A stretch of DNA of 64,000 nucleotides from positions 124,001 through 188,000 of the forward strand of contig NZ_QJSW01000006.1 in NCBI RefSeq assembly GCF_003217495.1. Direction: 5' to 3'. Made by a program: the position numbers and the translations under genes. Below are positions 1-9,096 of the stretch, piece by piece. A model generated the notes under the pieces. That model ran no database searches, was not told the origin of the DNA, and was given only the letters and a program-made list of their open reading frames with translations. Origin of the DNA: Paenibacillus barcinonensis. GTDB lineage: Bacteria; Bacillota; Bacilli; Paenibacillales; Paenibacillaceae. Numbering within the stretch: position 1 is the first letter of the stretch; each line of letters opens with the position of its first letter.

Positions 1-711
1 TGCATTGGCAGGCATCAAACGACCTTGAATCTCGCCTCCAAGGCAGGATAAAGCTGCTGCTGCAAGCACTCCTTCAGGTGCTCCACCTGATCCGACATAC
101 AGATCAATGCCCGCTTCCGGGAAAGCGGGAGCCATCGCTCCGGCAACGTCTCCATCACTAAGAAACTTGATCCGCACGCCCACTTTGCGCAGTGTCTTGA
201 TCGTGCTCTCATGCCGAACACGGTCCAGTATCATGACCGTCAGATCGGATATATTTTTGTTCAGAGCGGCAGCCGCCTTTTCAAGCGTTACCTCAACCGG
301 ATCTTCAATGCTGACCTTGCCAACAAGTGCAGGGCCAACCGCCAGCTTCTCCATATACATGTCAGGAGCGTGCAGCAGATTGCCTTTTCCCGCCACCGCA
401 ATGACGGACAATGCGTTATTCAGCCCTTTGGCTACAATCTCTGTGCCCTCCAGCGGATCAACGGCCACATCAACCTCAGGCCCTTCCGCATTGCCTACTT
501 CCTCTCCAATGTACAGCATCGGAGCCTCATCCATCTCGCCTTCTCCAATAACAACTGTGCCGCGAATAGACACGGAATCGAACATGGCCCGCATGGCCAA
601 AGTAGCCGCCTCATCCGCACTGTTCTTATCGCCTCTTCCCATCCACGGGGCTGAAGCTAATGCTGCCAATTCTGTTACTCGTACAATTTCCAACGCCAGC
701 TCGCGTTCCAT
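1..711 (-). CDS. glpX: Class II fructose-1,6-bisphosphatase GlpX (5' part, cut by window edge)
   Basis: Hydrolyses fructose 1,6-bisphosphate to fructose 6-phosphate in gluconeogenesis, in the cytoplasm. The reverse-strand reading gives 237 residues without a stop, beginning [12 protein letters not shown] and carrying the WMGRGDK motif, the [14 protein letters not shown] metal site and VDPLEGT, all typical of the lithium-sensitive GlpX family. The family is about 320-330 residues, so roughly the last quarter lies beyond position 1. An in-frame ATG exists at 744, but the ATG at 711 is preferred because AGAAGGGAAG precedes it and family members start there. The long plus-strand ORF over the same bases is an antisense shadow. 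Confidence 0.93.
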   Translation of the reverse strand, partial: MERELALEIVRVTELAALASAPWMGRGDKNSADEAATLAMRAMFDSVSIRGTVVIGEGEMDEAPMLYIGEEVGNAEGPEVDVAVDPLEGTEIVAKGLNNALSVIAVAGKGNLLHAPDMYMEKLAVGPALVGKVSIEDPVEVTLEKAAAALNKNISDLTVMILDRVRHESTIKTLRKVGVRIKFLSDGDVAGAMAPAFPEAGIDLYVGSGGAPEGVLAAAALSCLGGEIQGRLMPANA

Positions 712-744
712 GCCTGCCACTTCCCTTCTGGTTTTCCACAGCAT

Positions 745-1349
745 AACGTGAAGGACAGCCGAAATCTATCGCAAATCCATATCAATTCAATCTAAAATGA
801 GCGTAGTGACAGCTTTTTCGCTCTGTTTTACTTATTTTAACATTTATTAATTTTATGAGTTTTTCGTGCTCAAGTCGTTTCTTCAACGCTTGATTTTGTT
901 CCTTTTTCTATGTTCAAACATTAATATTTTTTCCAATTCTCTTGGCCGTTTTGGTACCTTTCGTTCGAATAGCTCCCCTCTCCTCTTCAGTGAAGCATTA
1001 ACTTCCTCTAACTCAAGAAGCACCACGTTTTGCATTCACAATCAGAGCTGGCACTGCTCGTATTCTGACAAAATCGAAAACGATTTTCGAGAATGCTCGT
1101 GCACTTCAGTATTTGCTAATAAAATGGAAGTATCGAGTTGATTACTCGGATATTCCAGTGATATATAAATGACTGCAAAGAGATGTATTTTTAAGTATTA
1201 ATCAGGACTTTAGCCTTTGCTAATGTCATAGATACAGTCTATATTGGATATCGAAAAATATGAGTTTACATAATATTAATTACGTTATATTTATAAGACA
1301 AAATAATCCATAATTTACCACCCTTTTAAAATTGGAGACTCATTCAACA
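745..1349. other. AT-rich intergenic region, no convincing gene
   Basis: About 600 bases between glpX and the mannanase terminator. Open frames here lack ribosome binding sites. A minus-strand 50-codon frame (883-1035) has a plausible Lys/Glu-rich composition but no Shine-Dalgarno. A short near-palindrome (AAAATCGAAAACGATTTT, about 1069-1086) could be an operator. Promoter elements for glpX presumably lie near 770-860, but no good -35/-10 pair stands out. Confidence 0.5.
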
Positions 1350-1388
1350 CAAAAAAGACCAAGTCAGTCGTATTACTGACATGGCCTT
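1350..1388 (-). terminator. Intrinsic terminator of the mannanase gene
   Basis: AAGACCAAGTCAGT (1355-1368) pairs with ACTGACATGGCCTT (1375-1388) around a 6-base loop with two mismatches. On the minus strand the stem is followed by a T-run (TTTTTT). It lies 24 bases downstream of the 1412 stop codon. Confidence 0.75.
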
Positions 1389-1411
1389 ATATCTTATCTA
1401 ATTCATGTTCA

Positions 1412-3766
1412 TTAAGGTTCCATTCCCCACACCAACTGGTTGTTTACATACCCGGTAACCTTGCTATGGTTCGCATATTGATTGCCTGATGCCATGAAGG
1501 AATAGTCGTCTGCCTGATTGTAATTGGACCAGTTATTTTTGGAGAAACGCGCCTGGATCTCTGCACTCCCGCCTGGATTTAACACTCCGGCATTGCTGGT
1601 GAAGCCCAGCTCCACATAATAGTCAGCACCCGTAGCCGGTGATGTCATCTTCACAAATGTACTGGTAACGTGGGCACTTCCAATACTTGACCAATCCGTC
1701 CAAAAGGTCTGTGCTTCCTCACCATCAATCGTGTAATAATATCGTACCTTCACATCACTGAGATGGATATCGGTATCCCCGGAATTGATTAGCTTGAACT
1801 TGGGAGCAATGCCGCTCGTCGAGGCACTTGTATTGCCATTATACGCCTGAATCGTTAACTGAGCGTCCGTTGGAGCAACCGCCGAGCTATCCGTTACATT
1901 TAATTTAAGAACAGCAGCCTTGCCGCCATCAAAATGAAAAGTCAAACTCGACTGGCCCACAGGCAAAGTGGACAGGTAAGATGAGTTAAAAACCACCGTT
2001 GCTCCCGATGCGATGTAATCCTGCCCGGATACAAGATGCACACCACCCTTTGAAATGTTCGTGAGCTGATGCCCGTTCAACGTAAGTGCAATCGTAACAT
2101 CCTGACCAGCCCCTGCTGCTTTATCAAAGCTTATACTTTCGGGTGAGATGGCTGCACCTGGATTCGGCGGATTCCCCTTCAGATCTGGCAGCTCATCCAG
2201 GGTAATTACGTAGTCGCTCTGATAGAGCGTCTTCAGTGTAGCCGGATAATTGAACGCATTGCTCATCAGATGTTCACCGTACCATGGGCAGAAATAGAGC
2301 CAGCCCGCTTTTTCCTCAATAAGATTCTTCACACTTGGAACGGTATCATTCTCTGTCATCGCCACCATCTTCTTGCCATTCGTCAGGTTCACGAGCTGAT
2401 AGAAAATAGAAGTTATCGCATCCTCATTCGGTACACCGGACAAACCGTCATAACGATTGTAGATCGTATTATATTTGTCATAACCGACCAGATCCACCTG
2501 CTCATCTCCCGGATACCAGGCCGGCGAAGTGCTATATACATAGCTGTTGTACGTCCAGATCAGATTGTGCAGGTCATAGGTTTCCGTCAGCTCGGTGTAG
2601 AGCATATCCCATAACTTTTTATACACATCGGCTCCGGCAGAAGCCCACCAGAACCACGCTCCCTCTCCATTCAGTCCGCCATTCCCTTCTGCTTCATGAT
2701 ACGGGCGGAAAATGACGGGCACGTCGTTATCCTGTAAAATCTGCAGCTGCTCTGCCAGATCGGCAATCGTCAGCTTGACATACTGATATTCCTTCGTGCC
2801 GGGAACAACCGCTTTGGCTGTATCAAAATTCGTCTCGGTCGGTTTATAGGTCGCCTCCTTCCAATCTACGAAATCGCCCAGCTGATACGTGTTAAAGTTT
2901 CGTGGCACATTGATATGCCACGACGCAGTCGCAATTCCACCACGGGTATTAACCCAGTCAATCATACGATTGGTGGTTCCATCCTCCCAACCATAGAGCG
3001 GGTTATAATTCATAAAATCAAAACCGCGAATAGCCGGATATTGGCCTGTCAGATCATGAATCCATTCAAACTCCAGTTCATAATTCCCGTCATTTCCCCC
3101 TCCATAAATCTCCTGTTGTCCCGAAATAATGTTGTGTCCGTATACCTCCGTCAAGTAGTTCATTAATATTTGCGTTTCTGGCGTAGACTCAGGATCACTT
3201 AGGACAGGCTGCACATTCAGCGGATCAAGATCGGCATAATCCACAGTGAACGTATCGAAATAAGCGTATCCCCAGCCAGCCTTCAGCTGAATCGAGTTGT
3301 TGCCCTTGTTTAATTTGTGAAAACCAAAATCATAATCCGACCATGTTGTCGTATAGGGAAGCATATAGGAGCCTTTGGTCATTCCGTTAACCGCCAGATA
3401 TTGCAGCCGGCCATCCATGCTGAGCTCCTGCATATACCGTGTGGAGATGCTGTACATACCTGTTTCCGGCACAGTTACGTTTAAAGTGATTGTTCCAGAG
3501 CCCTGCATCCAGACGAATCCACTCCCTGAATATCCGGGCTTGGGCTGTCCATAAATCTGGGTAACCACTTGCAATTCAGGGCTCAATTCCGCATCCTCGC
3601 CTTCAATGGTTAACAGTGGAGCATCCGCATGAACCGTAGCAGGTACTGTTACTGCCAACAAGCCTAGCAAGAGAGTGCCCATTAGCAAAGCACCTGTCAG
3701 CATCATAGCAACTGTTCTCTGAACCCTTTTCCTCCATTCCGTCTTCATCCCGATCTTCATTTCCAT
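1412..3766 (-). CDS. Secreted GH26 beta-mannanase with CBM35, X2 and CBM3-like modules
   Basis: Extracellular endo-beta-1,4-mannanase expected to cleave mannan or glucomannan. Residues 1-48 form a signal peptide (basic start, long Leu/Thr core, VHADA cleavage region). About 51-180 is a CBM35/CBM6-like module (IEGEDAEL ... FDTFTVDYAD). About 190-530 is the GH26 barrel, with acid/base Glu358 in FRPYHEAEG and nucleophile Glu472 in AMTEND. About 538-627 is an X2 domain (SPESISFDKAAG). About 635-784 is a family-3-like cellulose-binding module. The in-frame ATG at 3760 has better spacing to AAAGGGAG than the one at 3766. The gene stands alone, with its own terminator. CBM subfamily numbers are by eye. 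Confidence 0.9.
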   Translation of the reverse strand: MEMKIGMKTEWRKRVQRTVAMMLTGALLMGTLLLGLLAVTVPATVHADAPLLTIEGEDAELSPELQVVTQIYGQPKPGYSGSGFVWMQGSGTITLNVTVPETGMYSISTRYMQELSMDGRLQYLAVNGMTKGSYMLPYTTTWSDYDFGFHKLNKGNNSIQLKAGWGYAYFDTFTVDYADLDPLNVQPVLSDPESTPETQILMNYLTEVYGHNIISGQQEIYGGGNDGNYELEFEWIHDLTGQYPAIRGFDFMNYNPLYGWEDGTTNRMIDWVNTRGGIATASWHINVPRNFNTYQLGDFVDWKEATYKPTETNFDTAKAVVPGTKEYQYVKLTIADLAEQLQILQDNDVPVIFRPYHEAEGNGGLNGEGAWFWWASAGADVYKKLWDMLYTELTETYDLHNLIWTYNSYVYSTSPAWYPGDEQVDLVGYDKYNTIYNRYDGLSGVPNEDAITSIFYQLVNLTNGKKMVAMTENDTVPSVKNLIEEKAGWLYFCPWYGEHLMSNAFNYPATLKTLYQSDYVITLDELPDLKGNPPNPGAAISPESISFDKAAGAGQDVTIALTLNGHQLTNISKGGVHLVSGQDYIASGATVVFNSSYLSTLPVGQSSLTFHFDGGKAAVLKLNVTDSSAVAPTDAQLTIQAYNGNTSASTSGIAPKFKLINSGDTDIHLSDVKVRYYYTIDGEEAQTFWTDWSSIGSAHVTSTFVKMTSPATGADYYVELGFTSNAGVLNPGGSAEIQARFSKNNWSNYNQADDYSFMASGNQYANHSKVTGYVNNQLVWGMEP

Positions 3767-3970
3767 CTCCCTTTCCCTTTGAAATATGAGAGCGAAATGT
3801 GCATAACCCTGATCATGATGACGCTTTCAAAGTAAACATATCACGAGTGGATAATTCTGTAAATATACGGTTATTTTGATTGCGAAAACGATTCATTTCT
3901 AACCTTCGTAACCTGACATTCGTTCTAAAAATTATGTACACCTATATATATCTAGACCTGTAATCTGTTT

Positions 3971-4357
3971 TCATCTGACACCTGAATAAACATACTTCAC
4001 TCTTTTTCGATCTCCTGACTCCCAGGTAATCAGAAACTCGGGTGAACTCCACTGACTTTTTTCTAATGCGATATCTTCTACGTTTTTCGTTACATCCAAA
4101 GTGTAATTTCCATCCGAAGAGGACAGATCATGATACTCCACGGTATGATTCGGGTATATCACCAACACTTTCACGTTTCTCGCTTTTTTCGCACGAGCCA
4201 TCTCAAAGGATACCGTCGCTTTATATGTACCTTGCTCCCCACCATAACTTGCGGACACCTGACTGCTGTTTACAACAGCCTCCGCATTCTCTAAAGCAAC
4301 CAGTAAGATTAGCAGCAGGCCTGCGATTACAGCAAGGACCATCCGTTTTTTTATCAT
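3971..4357 (-). CDS. Small secreted or membrane-anchored hypothetical protein (128 aa)
   Basis: Function not recognised. Residues 1-27 (MIKKR, then a long Leu/Ile/Val stretch ending near ENAEA) look like a signal peptide or N-terminal anchor. The remaining ~100 residues alternate hydrophobic and polar residues in a pattern suggesting a beta-rich domain, with no Cys. The start is well supported by GGGAGGG seven bases upstream of ATG. The Shine-Dalgarno follows almost directly on the U-tract of a strong hairpin (4372-4440), so transcription probably has to read through that hairpin. Confidence 0.65.
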   Translation of the reverse strand: MIKKRMVLAVIAGLLLILLVALENAEAVVNSSQVSASYGGEQGTYKATVSFEMARAKKARNVKVLVIYPNHTVEYHDLSSSDGNYTLDVTKNVEDIALEKSQWSSPEFLITWESGDRKRVKYVYSGVR

Positions 4358-4371
4358 CTAATCCCTCCCAC

Positions 4372-4440
4372 GCAAAAAAATAATAAAGAATTTCTGCATC
4401 GTAAGCATGCTTCACATTCGCAGAAAAATCTCTATTATTC
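4372..4440 (-). terminator. Strong hairpin plus U-tract: puc operon terminator or attenuator for the next gene
   Basis: The arms AATAATAAAGAATTTCTGC (4379-4397) and GCAGAAAAATCTCTATTATT (4420-4439) are nearly complementary, and the loop contains a self-complementary AAGCATGCTT. On the minus strand the hairpin is followed by seven T's and then immediately by the GGGAGGG ribosome binding site of the 3971-4357 gene. It can end transcription coming from pucE, and there is little room for a promoter between it and the next start codon. Confidence 0.65.
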
Positions 4441-4548
4441 ATAATATTACCATAATTACAGGTATGATAAATGCTGTTATTTAACATTCGAATGCTTTAA
4501 GCAGGCTGATGGCAGCCACTTCAACTGCGTTGTTTTCTATTTTTTTGA

Positions 4549-5091
4549 TTATTGTGCAGTCTCTATCACCGTTTCCGTTACTGCTGCGTCACTCTTCTCT
4601 TTCCTAACATATCGTTCACTTGCTTTGTTTACCGCCCGAATAATCCCACCATACCCGGTGCAGCGGCAAAGATTGCCACATAATCCGGCTTCAATCTGCT
4701 CCTGCGAAGGGTTTGGACACTCGTCCAGCAGCGCCTTTGTTGAAATAATCATGCCCGGTGTGCAGTAACCGCACTGAAATCCTCCCTCTTCAACAAAGGC
4801 CTGTTGTATAGGATGCAGCTGCCCCTCCAGTTCGCCGCCAAGCCCTTCGATCGTCGTAATTTCACCGCCCTCACATTGATAAGCCATGAGAAGACAAGCA
4901 TTCACAGGCTCACCATTCAGAAGGATCATACATGCGCCGCAGCGTCCAACCTCACATGACACTTTAGTGCCTGTCAGCTGTAATTCATTTCGCAAAATAT
5001 CGACAAGCCGGGTTCCGGGAGCAACAAACAGTTGTCTGGAATGTCCATTAATCACTGCGCTCCATTCCTGTTCAAGCGGCTGGTTCTTCAT
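4549..5091 (-). CDS. pucE: Xanthine dehydrogenase 2Fe-2S subunit (PucE-like)
   Basis: Electron-transfer subunit of the molybdenum hydroxylase that oxidises hypoxanthine and xanthine to urate. From the ATG at 5091, the plant-type ferredoxin cluster ligands are Cys46, Cys51, Cys54 and Cys66 (CEVGRCGAC ... C). The second cluster has Cys107, Cys110, Cys142 and Cys144 (CGYC ... CRC). The start at 5091 overlaps the pucD stop (ATGA) and has GGAAGGAG ten bases upstream; longer in-frame readings would start inside pucD. It is the last gene of the puc run. Length (180 aa) is normal for the family. Confidence 0.92.
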   Translation of the reverse strand: MKNQPLEQEWSAVINGHSRQLFVAPGTRLVDILRNELQLTGTKVSCEVGRCGACMILLNGEPVNACLLMAYQCEGGEITTIEGLGGELEGQLHPIQQAFVEEGGFQCGYCTPGMIISTKALLDECPNPSQEQIEAGLCGNLCRCTGYGGIIRAVNKASERYVRKEKSDAAVTETVIETAQ

Positions 5092-7403
5092 GATGGCTTC
5101 ACTCCTTCCGGCCAAAAAACATTGAATGCCTTGGTCAACTCTTCCCGCGGCACAGGAAGGCGGTTAACCCACACTCCTGTAGCCTGATGTATTGCTGCTG
5201 TAATGGCGGGGGCAAGCGCTACGGAACCAATCTCGCCAATGCCTCTCGGTCCAAATGCATCCCCTTCAGGTAAATCCTCAATGGCTTCCACTTCCAGATT
5301 TGTGTGAATGTCCTTGATGGTTGGAATCAAATACGTGTCCAGATTGCACGTCACATAGCGACTGTCCTGCATAACAGCATCTTCGGTCAGCGTAAATCCA
5401 AGAGCCATCACACTGCCGCCTTCAATCTGTCCCACGTACCCCATCGGGTTAATAACCGGGCCAGCAGCTACAATATGCCGTGTATCCAAGAGCTTGGTTT
5501 CCCCCGTCAGCATATTTACCTCCACCTCTGCGGCTACTGCGGCATACGTATAGAGGTAGTGACCACCTACAACATGATCAGGAGTGGTCGGATAATGAAA
5601 GGTCGTATCAAAAATCCAATCCTTCGCTTCACCACACTGTACAAGCTCCGCATAAGTAGCCACCAAACTGGAAGAGGTCACGGATGGAGACGCCTGTACT
5701 TTGCTCCATATCCCCCTGGGGCCAGTCATCAGATTCTCAGCTGGCATACCTGAAATTTCGGAGGCAACCGTGAGCAGCCTTGAACGGAAGCCATGCTGCA
5801 ACCGTTGCAGAGCCATCCAGGCCATCGTCGTGGAGCGAGAGGCCGTGCTGGAGCCACTATGCGGCACACGATCCGTATCTCCAATGACGATGCTCAGATC
5901 GGACGTGTGGCACTGAAACAGATCACAGAGCATGATCTCCAGCGTAGCAACGAGACCCTGCCCGAATTCCTCATAGCTGAATGCCACTTCTATCTTGCCT
6001 TCGGCGTTCAGGGAAAGCCGTCCCCCTGCCGGGTCTGGAATGCCGTACCCGAGCCCCGCACCATGCATTGCGATAGCGGCCCCGACCCCACGTTTTATCC
6101 AAGGTGCCCGTGACGCATCCTCTTCGGGATGAAGCTGCTTCTGCCATAGATCCGAGCGATCCAGTGCATCCCAAACTTGAGATAGTCCATCCGTAGGCAG
6201 AATTTGCTGATTCAATGGCCCCGGATCATGCTTCTGCCGCAGATTACGTCTGCGGAATTCCCACGGGTCCATATTCATCATCTGTGCCAGCCGATCCATC
6301 TGCCCTTCCATCGCAAAGATCGCCTGATTGCCGCCAAAACCGCGAAACTCGCCGGATAATCCGTTATTCGTATATACAGATACGCCCTCCACATCGACAT
6401 GCGGAATTTGATAAGGTCCCATGCAATGCTCGGTACAGAAGTTGAGCACAGGTGCTCCAAGAGTCGCATAGGCACCTGTATCTGCTGTAATCCGAACACG
6501 ATGCGCCTGTAAAATACCTTCACGGCTGATGCCTGTCTGCATCTCGATTTTCATCGGATGACGTTTCAAACCGGCCCGCACCGATTCTTTACGTGAGTTG
6601 TGCATTTTGACGGGACGGCCGCATTTTAAGGCAAGCAGTGCTCCGTAAGGCTGCACATTCAGTTCATCCTTACCGCCAAATGAACCACCAATGGGGGACG
6701 ATACTACCCGAATATCCTCTTCGGGACAGCCGATAATCCGGGCCAGTTGCATGCGGTCTTTATATCCATGCTGTGTAGCCGCATAGACATTCAAACGCCC
6801 CGCTTCGTCTGGTACAAAAAGACCGCCCTCCGTCTCCATATATGCATGCATTTGTCTTGGCGTATAATAAGTCTCCGTTACAACATAAGCACAGGAAGCA
6901 AAAGCTTGCTCGGCCTCTCCACGTTTAATCTCCGTGCGGTGCAGAACATTGCCTGGTCCGTGCGTGTGCAGCTCTGGCGCACCAGGAGCAAGTGCAGCAT
7001 CCGTGCTGTCCAGCGGCTCAAGCTCTTCATATTGCACCCGAATGGCATCCAGAGCCTGCATGGCCCGTTCGGGTGAATCCGCAGCAACAGCGGCAATGGC
7101 ATCACCGACATAACGAACAATGTCCTCACAGAACACCGGTTGATCCGGTGTGGCGATGCCAAAACGATTAAGGCCGGGCACATCCTTGGCCGTTAACACC
7201 GCATATACCCCTTCCATTGCTTCCGCTTCTGATGTATCGACGGACACTAATCTTGCATGCGGATAAGCACTCCGCAGCACTTTACCATAAATCATATCAG
7301 GCGAGCTCATATCGGTCAGATACTGCAGCTGCCCCGTAACTTTCGGAGGGCCATCCGGCCGCAGGTGCCAACGTTTTCCACTTTGTTCCCGGTTAAGCAG
7401 CAT
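5088..7403 (-). CDS. pucD: Xanthine dehydrogenase molybdopterin subunit (PucD-like)
   Basis: Catalytic large subunit (771 aa) of a three-subunit xanthine dehydrogenase. The N-terminal part (about 20-130) is the aldehyde-oxidase/xanthine-dehydrogenase a/b hammerhead domain. The Mo-binding part carries GGSFGGKDE, the EFRGFGGNQ loop and, near the C-terminus, GPRGIGEIGSVALAP, where the Glu matches the catalytic glutamate of the family. The start has GGGGGAG upstream (GAAGGGGGAGATAGAGC-ATG). It is translationally coupled to pucE. Substrate is inferred from the purine context, since related hydroxylases act on CO, nicotinate or aldehydes. Confidence 0.92.
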   Translation of the reverse strand: MLLNREQSGKRWHLRPDGPPKVTGQLQYLTDMSSPDMIYGKVLRSAYPHARLVSVDTSEAEAMEGVYAVLTAKDVPGLNRFGIATPDQPVFCEDIVRYVGDAIAAVAADSPERAMQALDAIRVQYEELEPLDSTDAALAPGAPELHTHGPGNVLHRTEIKRGEAEQAFASCAYVVTETYYTPRQMHAYMETEGGLFVPDEAGRLNVYAATQHGYKDRMQLARIIGCPEEDIRVVSSPIGGSFGGKDELNVQPYGALLALKCGRPVKMHNSRKESVRAGLKRHPMKIEMQTGISREGILQAHRVRITADTGAYATLGAPVLNFCTEHCMGPYQIPHVDVEGVSVYTNNGLSGEFRGFGGNQAIFAMEGQMDRLAQMMNMDPWEFRRRNLRQKHDPGPLNQQILPTDGLSQVWDALDRSDLWQKQLHPEEDASRAPWIKRGVGAAIAMHGAGLGYGIPDPAGGRLSLNAEGKIEVAFSYEEFGQGLVATLEIMLCDLFQCHTSDLSIVIGDTDRVPHSGSSTASRSTTMAWMALQRLQHGFRSRLLTVASEISGMPAENLMTGPRGIWSKVQASPSVTSSSLVATYAELVQCGEAKDWIFDTTFHYPTTPDHVVGGHYLYTYAAVAAEVEVNMLTGETKLLDTRHIVAAGPVINPMGYVGQIEGGSVMALGFTLTEDAVMQDSRYVTCNLDTYLIPTIKDIHTNLEVEAIEDLPEGDAFGPRGIGEIGSVALAPAITAAIHQATGVWVNRLPVPREELTKAFNVFWPEGVKPS

Positions 7404-7445
7404 GCTCTATCTCCCCCTTCATTGCTCGATCGTTAGAAAGCTTGA

Positions 7446-8372
7446 TTAATGAAGAACCTGCCACAGCTCAGCTCCAAGCATATTCCCTGCCGCCTGTTTT
7501 CTGTACTCTTCTGTTGCAAAAGCATCGGTATAGGTTATAAACTCAGCCATGACCTGCGCAGCAAGCATGGGGGCCTGAGCAGCATCCGCTCTGCCGGATT
7601 GAAGCAGCTTCTCTGCTTCAGTCAGTCTCATAGCTAGGCCAGAGCCGCCGCCAGCGGCAATTGCAATACGGTCCCAGCGTCCATTTTCCAGATTAATCTC
7701 TCCGAATAAAGCAACCGTGACAAGCGAGGCTGTGAATACCTCTCTGCGGCCCAGCTTGCGGTAAAAGGCGATCGCGCGCTTGCGTTCCGAATCTGGGCTG
7801 CCACATGCTTGAGATGTAAGGTTGCTATCCGCCCGATTGAGCGGAATATGAATCGACACCAGCACATCCTCTGCGCTTCGTCCGCGATCACGGCCGCCAA
7901 GAAGCCAATCGGTGACAGGCTGAATCTCCATTCCATGGCGGGTCATCCAATGCAGGTTAGCATCATAGACAAGCAGTGCAGGCAGCGTATCCCCAATGCC
8001 CGATACGATGTTGCCTCCAATGGTTGCCAGGTTACGTACAGAAGGGGCGGCAATAGCCAGGACAGCCTCGCACAATATAGGAAGCTGCTGTAACAAGGGG
8101 GATGCCGAACATGCCTTTAATCGGGTCATTGCCCCGATCACCATCTGATCTTCTTGGATAGTGATTCCACTCATTTCGGGAATGCAGCTCAGACTAACCA
8201 GATGTTGAGGTAGAGCCTTCAGTTCTGCCTCCCATTGGGTCCGCAGCAGGGTGGCTCCCGCAGCATAACACCATGTCCCCTGAAGCTGCTCTCTCATATA
8301 ATGCAGTTCCTGCAAACTATGCGGCTGCCATACAAGGGGCTGCGCACCCGATCCATATGCTGATGATGCCAT
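7446..8372 (-). CDS. pucC: Xanthine dehydrogenase FAD-binding subunit (PucC-like)
   Basis: FAD-binding middle subunit that passes electrons from the Fe-S subunit to NAD+. The diagnostic segment SVRNLATIGGNIVSG, with the GGN flavin loop, is present, followed by a CO_deh_flav_C-like domain (FYRKLGRREVFTASLVTVAL). The ATG at 8372 is preferred because AGAAAGGAGGGGGAAGCC precedes it; the frame remains open to 8411 without a ribosome binding site. That gives 308 residues, close to the usual ~280-300. It lies between pucB and pucD with short gaps. Confidence 0.9.
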   Translation of the reverse strand: MASSAYGSGAQPLVWQPHSLQELHYMREQLQGTWCYAAGATLLRTQWEAELKALPQHLVSLSCIPEMSGITIQEDQMVIGAMTRLKACSASPLLQQLPILCEAVLAIAAPSVRNLATIGGNIVSGIGDTLPALLVYDANLHWMTRHGMEIQPVTDWLLGGRDRGRSAEDVLVSIHIPLNRADSNLTSQACGSPDSERKRAIAFYRKLGRREVFTASLVTVALFGEINLENGRWDRIAIAAGGGSGLAMRLTEAEKLLQSGRADAAQAPMLAAQVMAEFITYTDAFATEEYRKQAAGNMLGAELWQVLH

Positions 8373-8445
8373 GGCTTCCCCCTCCTTTCTATATGGATTG
8401 TTTAGATGCAATCAACTCCACTTTAACTTTGGTCGGAGTTCATCC

Positions 8446-9096
8446 TCAAGCCTCTCTCCACATCTGTCCTTCTGCATAATCCAGAATTCGCTTTAACTGT
8501 GGCTCTGTATCTGCATCCCAGAAGCTTTCCCGCGATAAAGGAATCTTCACGCCCCTGTATCTGGAGTTAACCAGTATTTTGCGAGCACCCTCATCTCCCT
8601 GAAGGGATAACAGCGGGCCAAACATGCAGGAGCGAAAAGCAACCGGCGGCTTCACTGCCGCTTCGTCGACTGCCGCCGCATAATCACATTGCGGGTGTGA
8701 AGTCAGTGCATCCAGAATATCATTAATATGCTGTGCCGTTAGTAGCGGTTGATCTGCCATCAGCATCAGTACCCCCTCAGGACTGCATTCCATGGCTGTC
8801 CTGAGGCCGCAGCGTATGGAGTTAGCCATACCTCCAGCATGATCATCACAGACTGCAATACGCAATCTGGATGCAGCAGTGCACCTGCCTGCAATAGTCC
8901 GCAAACATTCTTCTGGCAGCCATTCGAGGCTATCGCCAGGTTTAACAACACAGACAATCTGATCCAGAGCTGAGCTTAGGGCGACCCTTAGTGTCCAGCC
9001 CGCAAGTGCGATTCCATCCGGCATTGTCACCAAGAGTTTATCCCGTCCTAGTCTGCTACTGTTACCAGCTGCCAGAACGATACCTGTCGTTTGCAT
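8446..9096 (-). CDS. pucB: MobA-like nucleotidyltransferase for Mo-cofactor maturation (PucB-like)
   Basis: Predicted to transfer CMP (or another nucleotide) to molybdopterin for insertion into the xanthine dehydrogenase. It shows the nucleotidyltransferase signature LAAGNSSRLGRDKLL at the N-terminus and LMADQPLLT in the middle. The frame opens with TTG at 9117, but the ATG at 9096 has GGGAG eight bases upstream and is preferred. It overlaps the 3' end of pucA by about 35 bases, which suggests translational coupling. Its place beside pucA and pucC matches the Bacillus puc order. Confidence 0.88.
   Translation of the reverse strand: MQTTGIVLAAGNSSRLGRDKLLVTMPDGIALAGWTLRVALSSALDQIVCVVKPGDSLEWLPEECLRTIAGRCTAASRLRIAVCDDHAGGMANSIRCGLRTAMECSPEGVLMLMADQPLLTAQHINDILDALTSHPQCDYAAAVDEAAVKPPVAFRSCMFGPLLSLQGDEGARKILVNSRYRGVKIPLSRESFWDADTEPQLKRILDYAEGQMWREA

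Noticed and set aside
107-751. 214-codon plus-strand frame at the left edge
   Set aside because: The minus strand here reads as GlpX throughout with all motifs, so this is an antisense shadow.
883-1035. 50-codon minus-strand frame rich in Lys, Arg and Glu
   Set aside because: Composition is protein-like, but there is no Shine-Dalgarno and no recognised family; kept only as a note.
866-1141. 91-codon plus-strand frame in the glpX-mannanase gap
   Set aside because: Starts with GTG without a ribosome binding site, Ser-rich shadow-like composition, AT-rich non-coding surroundings.
3881-3895. Possible CcpA (cre) site upstream of the mannanase gene (GCGAAAACGATTC)
   Set aside because: Resembles the core of a LacI-family operator but differs from the cre consensus at about three positions on either strand.
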